This document shows positions 57,490 to 64,000 of a stretch of 64,000 bases of DNA, piece by piece. Origin of the DNA: Acheta domesticus (lineage: Eukaryota; Arthropoda; Insecta; Orthoptera; Gryllidae); assembly GCA_031308135.1 (NCBI GenBank), contig JAHLJT010008756.1, positions 61,684,817 through 61,748,816 on the forward strand. The letters run 5' to 3'. The notes under the pieces were generated by a model. It searched no databases. It was given only the letters and a program-made list of their open reading frames with translations, and was not told the origin of the DNA. The translations under genes were made by a program, and so were the position numbers. Positions within the stretch are counted from its first letter, which is position 1, and every line of letters starts with the position of its first letter.

Positions 57490-59790
57490 CGTAGTATAGG
57501 GAAAGTTATGTAATGCTGCGCAAAAAAATGGCCAATTTTCGGCGGAAAAAAATTAATTGCCGGGCCGTGAAAACGAATAAGTGGATAAAACCTGTTGCTA
57601 AATTAAGAAAACAAAATCCTCTATCTCGTGGTGTGGTCAAAATCCATGATTTGTTGCTTCTTTATACTTAAAAATCGATTGACGGCATTCCGTCCGTCTG
57701 TCCGTCTGTGGTCAACGCTAGCGCCTAAACCGTTCGGTCGATTTTCTTCAAAATTGATATTCCCCAGTCGATCTGATTCTAGTCGAAGCTTTGTGATTTT
57801 GAAAAAGATTCTTTAAAATTTGGGGGTACTTTATATGAAGCCCCCCGGGGATTTTCAACATTTTCTCAAAAACGGCTCCAAATTTTTTCTTTAAATTTCT
57901 TGTATGAATAGAGGAAAATACACTTTTTAACATGGCATAGGTCCGATTTTCACGTACAGCTCTGAATTTTCGAAAATTGAGAAAGTTTGAATTTTTTTCG
58001 GCGTCTTTCTCCAACTACAAAATTGAAGATAGAGATTTTTTCTTCAAATAAAATTTGTTCTGCATATTGAGTTCTTTAATAAAGGTCATGTAAATGTTTT
58101 TCACAATTTTGGTAGTTTTCGTGCAATATTGCGTGCAATATGTGCAATTTTAAAAAATTACAAAAACAAAATTTTCTCAAAAACTGCTCCAAATTTTTTC
58201 TTTAAACTTTTGGTAGGGATAGTAGTAAATGTACTCTATCAATGACATAAAAGCCATTTTGGTCTATCGGTTGGTTTTTTCAAAAATTACAAAAATGTAA
58301 ATTTGTTTACTTGTCTCTCACGTCTTTAATATTTACATTATCGGCGATTTTTTTACATTATTATATTTACGAGTATATATGCTTTAAATAATGTCAAGTA
58401 AAGTTTCTCGAAAACACTACCGTTTTCTGTGAAAAGTAGCTCAAATTTCGGCATTTTCAGAAATGCTCAAACGTCATTTTCTCGTATATGGCTGCAATTT
58501 TTTTCTTGAAACTTTTGTAACGGATAGTGCTAATTACACTCATTAGTATAGCGTGAAGTTTATTTTGAGTTTTTTTTTGTTTTTTTTTCAAAAATTATAT
58601 AAATGTAAATTTTTTGAAAGATCTCTCACATCTTTAATATGCACATTATCCGCAATTTGTAAAGATGATTATATTTGTGAGTGTAAATGCTTCAAATAAC
58701 TTCAAACAAAGTATTTTGAAAACTCAAACATTTTCTGTGAAAATGAGCTTCAAATTTCGCATTTTTAGTAGTGCTAAAACGCCATTTTCTCTTAAACGGC
58801 ACATAATTTTTAAAAGAAAATTGCCATTTACGGCTAGGTTTTTGTGTTCTTTAATATTCTAAAACTAATGTTTCTGTTCTACCAATAGGAAACCGAAAAA
58901 TTAAGAAAATGACAAAAAAATGTACTTTTGGCGATGATAGATGGTAGCTGGCAAGAAGGAGTATGTGGCAATTCCGAATAGCTAGCGAAGACCCAGGAAA
59001 ATAGAAAACTAATACGGGAAAGTCTGTGCCATTCTGTTTCTGTTTTTTGACAAATAAATAAATAAAATAAATATGGTCATGCTTAATTTTTTCAAAATAC
59101 GAGTAGTTTTTCTTTAATTTTGTGACAAACGTAATAGGCCGCTGTAAATTTACTGCGCTTTGGACAGCTGGATGCGTCGTAAATTAGAATGTACAATTTT
59201 GTATATTATTTCTTTCTTCGTTTCTTACATTCGAAATTTGTTATAGACTTACACATTAATATTTTAGAAATTGTTTATTTTGAAATATTTGAAATAAGTA
59301 AAAAGAATTAATAGCTCTCAGAATAGCGACAATGCAGGGTCTGCAACAATGGAATTCACTTTGCGCTCGCGAATATCTGTGAATTAGTGTCATTGTTGTG
59401 ACCTAATGGAGCTGTATGAAAAGGAGTTATAATTGTCTAATTTATGTTGATATTTGCAGGCAAATATTTAGTTTTGCACCAAATGCTGTACCATTTGTAG
59501 TGAGTAGAGAATTTGTTGCATGGTTTTAAAATACTCTTCCCTAATCATGGCCCAATGGAAGGCATTTCTATATTTCCAGGGTATCAGGCTTCTTTTTCCA
59601 ATACAGGGTTACAAAACTTTTGCGTTCTATTTTTGTGAAGTTGTAGAATTCACATAGTTCTGACAACACTGCAATGGAAATAGTGAGTTCCAAGCGAAGA
59701 TGTTAGTAGCTCATAAAGTGCAATATTACAGTACTACTTAGCTGTTTCCTCTAATACGGGAAAGTAAGTGCTGTTATAGCACCACTAGTT
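57490..59790 (+). mobile_element. F2 repeat, longest copy (about 2.3 kb)
   Basis: Begins near GGGAAAGTTATGTAATGCTG, continues with GCAAAAAAATGGCC, CCGTCCGTCTGTCCGTCTGT and CTAGCGCCTAAACCGTTCGG, then several internal variants of TTTTCTCAAAAACGGCTCCA/ATTTTTTCTTTAAA, which look like internal tandem duplication. It ends GTGCTGTTATAGCACCACTA plus G, the hairpin-plus-CTAG end also seen, reversed, at 13980 and in weaker form at 8866. No protein of any class is visible. A 3' hairpin followed by CTRR is a Helitron trait; the 5' end is not defined. Confidence 0.65.
58925..59080 (+). mobile_element. LINE-type 3' end inside F2
   Basis: GTCTGTGCCATTCTGTTTCT and TTTTTTGACAAATAAATAAA end in an (AATA)n tail, like the tail at 38352-38400 on the minus strand. 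It looks like a 5'-truncated non-LTR element inserted in the F2 copy. No coding part remains. Confidence 0.4.
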
Positions 59791-60113
59791 TTAGATATGT
59801 TAAGCATATTTTCCCGTGTCCAGAAATACGATATTTTTATTTGGTGTAAGCAACTTCGTAAACGTTAACTTATAAATATTGTACAGGATAAGTAGTACTA
59901 TAATACAATGTAATTAAACCCCGTTGCACTAGATACTTTTGATAAATGACCATTTGTATACATTGCCTTACACACCTCACGATCGCTGACCAACATATAA
60001 TAAGTTTCATTTAGTTTAACTGTCATGTATCTAGTACACGTGTTTCGATTGTGAGAAGAACCTTGAGTTCTCTTACAAACGGAAAAAATAATTTAACACA
60101 ATTTTAAATCATT

Positions 60114-60148
<35 letters not shown>

Positions 60149-60482
60149 TTAAAACACAATTTTTAAAAACATGACTCCACTTCAATGCTCAGAAAGTTTA
60201 ATTAGCACAACTATGCAGATGTTTGCAACGTGTCTTGAGCTATCGAATTTTAATTTTGTTTTCGTCGTAGGGTATGCCATACTAATGTGTGCATATAGTT
60301 CACATACCCCTCGAATGAAAGTGGAATAAACAATGCGTTAAAGATTTTTTATAGTAACGCTTGACCGATGAAAGGTTTGGCGAGATCCGGTAATCCCTAC
60401 AGCATTCGTAATCTATCGTTCTTTTTTTGGATCCCCTACGAGGAGGATCCCAATATCGGCATCGTTCGGTTTTAATAGGTAC
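59791..60482. other. AT-rich spacer with (AAT)n
   Basis: (AAT)n at 60114-60148. No gene. Confidence 0.5.
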
Positions 60483-60600
60483 TTTAACCAGAGTGTGGCG
60501 TACAGCAATCGAATCATAGAGACCTGCACACGCGCAGTTCGTCAAAAGTGGTATAGAGTGGTCGAAATATTGCTGTCGATTGCTGTACGCTACACTGTGA
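60483..60600. mobile_element. fold-back MITE (TACAGCAAT family) copy 2
   Basis: The left end AGTGTGGCGTACAGCAATCG is the inverted match of the right end CGATTGCTGTACGCTACACT. The interior shares AATATTGCTGTCGATTGCTG with 54060-54090. About 118 bp. The CAG-like ends would allow a hAT origin, but the flanks do not show an 8-bp duplication. Confidence 0.6.
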
Positions 60601-60784
60601 GTCCCTTTTAATGGCAGTACCAAAGCTTGTGTTCTCGGACATAGCGGTCTCTGTGTGCTAGCCTCGTCGCAGAGCACGATCGAAACTGAGTTTTTTCTGC
60701 CGGCACTACTTCCCACAACACATCAAAAACGTTGCTCCGATACGAATACATGAACCGGATGAACCGCATGAACTATCGCATGGG

Positions 60785-61130
60785 TAAGATTAGCCACTTT
60801 TCCGGTGACAAATTTCCCTGACTTTGACCGGTTTTCGGGGTGATTATTTTCCACATACAATATAAGAGCATTTCACATTATTTAAAGAAAATATTCCATT
60901 AATGCAAGCCTTGGTTAACTATTACGAATTTGTCAGCTCTAATTTCACAGCAAAAATAACAAAATGGTATTTTTAAAACAAAAAAATGTTCCGAAAATGC
61001 CGATGTATTCAGGTTTTTAGAAATAATATCTACGTTTGTAATAATTCCAGAAATGTCTCCGACTTCTAAATTTTCTCCAACAAATTTTTTTGTCGACATT
61101 TCTAGCACAATAAAATTCCTTGCATTCACT
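60785..61130 (+). mobile_element. repeat D copy 2
   Basis: ATTAGCCACTTTTCCGGTGA, AAATTTCCCTGACTTTGACC, ATTACGAATTTGTCAGCTC and TAATTTCACAGCAAAAATAA align in order with 22618-22830. The paired matches at similar spacing make it a dispersed repeat. Confidence 0.5.
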
Positions 61131-61919
61131 AGTTATTTTTTCTTCGGAAAGTGACCACCCCGTGGGTCGATTCCCCTTACCTTAGCATATTCTACCATGC
61201 TTCCGCACGCACGCTCGCTAAACGCTGTCCGCAGGTGGACCCGTGCCGCGCCTCATTTGCGACGGGGCTCTAATTTCGACCAATCATCGCCAGGCGCGTG
61301 CTCGTAAATGAAGCTTGTGCTCTTGACGCGTCAATGTAATGATTATGTTAGTCTAATTGGCCGTCTCGCTGGGCGTTTAGAACTGAATTTCATTACGTTG
61401 TAACTGTCTAGAGTGATGTTAAATGAATTTGTTAAGTCATTTGCTAATAACGAAAAAATAAGCATAGACTGGAATTTTTTGTTCCTTATTTTTTTTACAC
61501 TTTAGACAAAAACGAAAGCAAATTACACAGGCGTAAAAAATTAAAGTTTACTTACACGTACTTACGTTTACTTACACGTAAAATCTATGTCAAATATAAT
61601 CACTTTTTCTTGAGGCAAATTGTTTTGTCAGCTATGTTACTTTTTTGTGTGTTTAAATTAATGAAAACCACTGTTGTCACATCGCATCAGCCGCCTCTGC
61701 CAGAGAGAAAAACAAAACGTTCCTTGGGTTTAAACATTTTACATCAAATTATGGTGCAGTTTTTTGAAGAAAATCACCAACGTACTACTTTAATTTGTTT
61801 TTATTACGGTAACTTACATAAAATGTTGATTGACCAAGAGGAATATAGGTACATGAAACTGAAACAAATTTTAAACTGAACAAAAAACAACACAAAAGCA
61901 AAATAGTTTCTATTTAAGT
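61131..61919. other. spacer, nothing firmly recognised
   Basis: A CpG-rich patch at 61190-61310, then AT-rich DNA. A plus frame at 61635-61879 (82 codons from its first ATG, Lys/Leu-rich) is open but unrecognised. It may lie in the 3' flank of the minus-strand pseudogene. Confidence 0.35.
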
Positions 61920-63612
61920 TCGTATTCTTTTGCCTCTGAAACTTCTTTTTGACATTCTTCTGTTATCTTCAATCTCGAGCCTATCTCGTGTTAATGTCCA
62001 GCAGTAGTCGGCATGTTATTGTCCTAATTCTTCCCCTGTTATTTGCGCTCCACATCTTTCAAGTCATGGTGGAACCTTTCACCCTTTTCTTCTCTGACTT
62101 GATTCTTAATTTTCGGCAGAAAGTCCACATGTGAGTGAAGGGAATGTATTTCGACACTCATGGAGCAACCCAACGCTTGAAATTTGTCGAGCATCTTCAT
62201 AACAATTGCTTTTTAGTCCGGATTTTTGTAATTACCTAGAAATTTACTGTCATCTTTGAAGGTAATCCCAAACTTTTTTTCCTATGATATCGAGCTGGTT
62301 TCAAATTCTTTATCCTTCAAAAGGTTGTGGATATCTGGATTTGTAAAGATTCCCTCTTTCAACTAGGATTCGGATAAACCTTGAAACTTTTTTGCACAGC
62401 TATTTGAAACAACCCTCATTGTCTGGAATAACTTTGACAAACTGCTTCAATATTATATATTCAGAGGGAGGTAACAATACTTTCTTCGTTCAACTAAGCT
62501 GTTCCGAATCACATTCTTGGTGCCTGGTTCAAGATTTTGTCTTTTCGGCCATTATTTTTTACCCGATGTTGACTTATCACAACTGTCCCACTCACAGATG
62601 AAACATGGCAACTTCGTATGTCTGCCTTGTTTACGAAGAGGCATAAATATTACTTTCAAATCACCGCAAGGGGTCCTACCATCGTCGGTATATTTTATTT
62701 TGAGGACGAGAGCCAGGTGTAGCGTCACAGCACTGGGCGCGACCGACCGCACAAGCAGTGCAAGGGGGAGGGGTTGGTCCTCTCGTGCCGCGCCCGACCG
62801 GACGGACCCCCGGGGTCTCTCAAGGGTCTCTCCGCTGGGGGCGTGTCTGAGAAGGCGGCTGTCCGTTCGCACTAGTGATGTGTGACGACAGAAATCGTTC
62901 GCAGGTGGACGCCAGGCTTCATCTGCAGCCGGCCCAAATCTCGAGCGGAAATGACGCTTTGTGCATGGGAGGTCGGTCACGTGGTGCCTCGCAAGGGAGG
63001 CGGGTGGAATAAGCTTCCTGGGCAGTCGCGTTTGACCGTAGCGATGTGCGGAGGTGATCGCGAGCAGCGTCTTGCGAGGCGTGGCTTTTCGCCACGGGAC
63101 AAGAGACCAGGGGCGGCGCTAATGTAGCGAGCTGGGGTTCTCTTGGCAAATACTGAGGCGGCTCGTCTCAGGAGTCGGAGTGCTGTGGAGAGCAGCGTTC
63201 CTTAGGAGTGTTCCTTAGGAGTGTACATAGTGTAATAAGCTATTGTAAATAAATATGTACAGTAAACTCCGTGTCTGTGTTCTTCCTCATCTCCTGACGA
63301 CGTCACATAGGTTTTTCAAAGCGTTCTTTTAAATGCACGGAGTGTCCAACTGGCAGAGATGCAAACTGGCTTCCGTGATGAAGCAGGACAGAATCGATTG
63401 ATTTAAAACCAGCCTTAATTCATCTTTATCGTAGATGATGTTAAATTTACTCATCAATTCGGGAATATCAGAATAATAGACCAGGATCTGCTCTTCCTTT
63501 AAGTACTTAACAAATTCCTTTTTCTCGTGTTAAAAAAGTTACTAAGACCAATATTTTTTTCCCTTTCAACCTGGAGTCCAATAATTCAGCTGCCCCTTTC
63601 GAAAGGCTCGGA
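61920..63612 (-). pseudogene. degenerate arthropod repeated-gene family member, split by LTR
   Basis: Conceptual translation of the minus strand in shifting frames gives two blocks. Block 1 (63612-63308): SKGAAELLDSRLKGK, then EKKEFVKYLKEEQILVYYSD, IPELMSKF and, after a shift, FASLPVGHSVHLKERFEK. Block 2 (62713-61925): CGDLKVI, CFICEWDSCDK, WPKRQNLEPGTKNVI, LKEGIFTNPDI, LGCSMSVEIHSLHSHVDFLP, GERFHHDL and DYCWTLTRD. These match, from memory, an uncharacterised protein family present in many copies in aphids, moths and other invertebrates, marked by C-F-L-C-x-W-D-S-R, G-E-R-F-H-Q-D and A-D-Y-C-W. At least five in-frame stops and several frameshifts kill it. A solo LTR sits between the blocks. 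Function of the family is not known to me. Confidence 0.75.
62718..63307 (+). mobile_element. solo LTR, about 590 bp
   Basis: Bounded by TGTAGCG and CGTCACA (TG...CA ends), between imperfect 4-bp flanks CAGG (62714-62717) and TAGG (63308-63311). The borders agree with where the pseudogene's coding similarity stops and resumes. The left half is GC-rich (U3-like). The right part has a 15-bp direct repeat TTCCTTAGGAGTGT(T/A), the poly(A) signal AATAAA at 63248-63253 and a T-rich end, as expected for R-U5 on the plus strand. There is no internal gag-pol DNA, so the copy is solo. Superfamily is open; Ty3/gypsy or BEL would fit the 4-5 bp duplication. Confidence 0.65.
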
Positions 63613-64000
63613 AAAAATATGGTAATGTTCACAAAAATCCAAGTAAAATTAATTTAAAAGTAAAAGAAAACTTGACGTGATCATTTTTTTTAATCAGCAC
63701 CTAAAAATGTACTAAGTTCATTTACCAATTCCCTCGTATTTTTTTTCATCGCAGGGCTGTGTTATTATTTTATTGAATATAATTATATCTTTATCTTTTG
63801 AAATATTTGAAAGTTTGCAATACTTCTTGAATGTAAAAAAAATGCAGTGAATTTTTGAAATGCTTCGGTCGAAATACAGCAGAAAACAATGGTCGTGGAA
63901 GCGCAATCACTGACAATTCATAATCGTTAACCAGTGGGCAACGCGGCGCAATTTGATACGTCTGCTTTGTTAAGGTAAATAACACAGTACTTCGCTGTAG
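63613..64000. other. AT-rich DNA to window end
   Basis: Upstream side of the pseudogene. No further coding match was seen; the family's N-terminus may be lost or too decayed. Confidence 0.4.

Noticed and set aside
62552..62980. A 142-codon minus frame spanning the LTR and pseudogene
   Set aside because: It joins the LTR's complement to a piece of the pseudogene by chance; only its last 40 or so residues are true family sequence.

Overview
This window is eukaryotic nuclear DNA, most likely from an arthropod and probably an insect with a large, repeat-rich genome. The species cannot be told from the sequence. Support comes from tRNA-derived SINEs with internal pol III boxes, hAT-type elements with exact 8-bp target duplications, a Jockey-like LINE remnant, a solo LTR, many microsatellites and minisatellites, and CpG-rich islands in an AT-rich background. 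There is no operon structure, no ribosome-binding-site logic, and no recognisable intact conserved host gene. Most open frames are short chance frames or shadows of tandem repeats.

Layout. 1-6.1 kb: copies of a long SINE (called SINE-A here) plus a C-rich minisatellite. 6.3-6.9 kb: a promoter-like palindrome/TATA cluster and a Jockey-like RT remnant. 8.9-14.6 kb: two copies of an AT-rich repeat family (F2), a (GGC)n tract, a third SINE type and a 1.5-kb GA-rich satellite. 17.7-24.9 kb: a 25-bp minisatellite, several fold-back/MITE elements, a SINE-A copy with a perfect 15-bp target duplication, and an X-box-like palindrome. 24.2-27.2 kb: CpG- and pyrimidine-rich blocks. 31.45-35.34 kb: a 3.9-kb hAT-type element with matching TIRs and an 8-bp duplication, holding a SINE-B copy and a truncated F2 copy. 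37.5-42.7 kb: further hAT pieces, a long hairpin, SINE-B and SINE-A. 43.06-46.96 kb: a CpG island followed by a 21-bp minisatellite that stays open for about 760 codons of a charged heptad repeat; this is the only strong candidate for an unusual protein. 49.3-54.1 kb: CpG islands, a 16-bp satellite, and two SINE-A copies each carrying the same small hAT MITE. 56.2-59.8 kb: a SINE nested in a SINE, then the longest F2 copy. 61.9-63.6 kb: a degenerate pseudogene on the minus strand, of a repeated arthropod protein family, split by a solo LTR.

There is no pathway linking genes here. The main story is how the repeats interact: three separately datable insertions all fall in the tRNA-derived pol III promoter head of SINE-A copies, a hAT-type element contains F2 sequence, and an LTR element landed in an already repeated gene. 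Family names SINE-A, SINE-B, SINE-C, F2 and repeat D are labels used only in this annotation.
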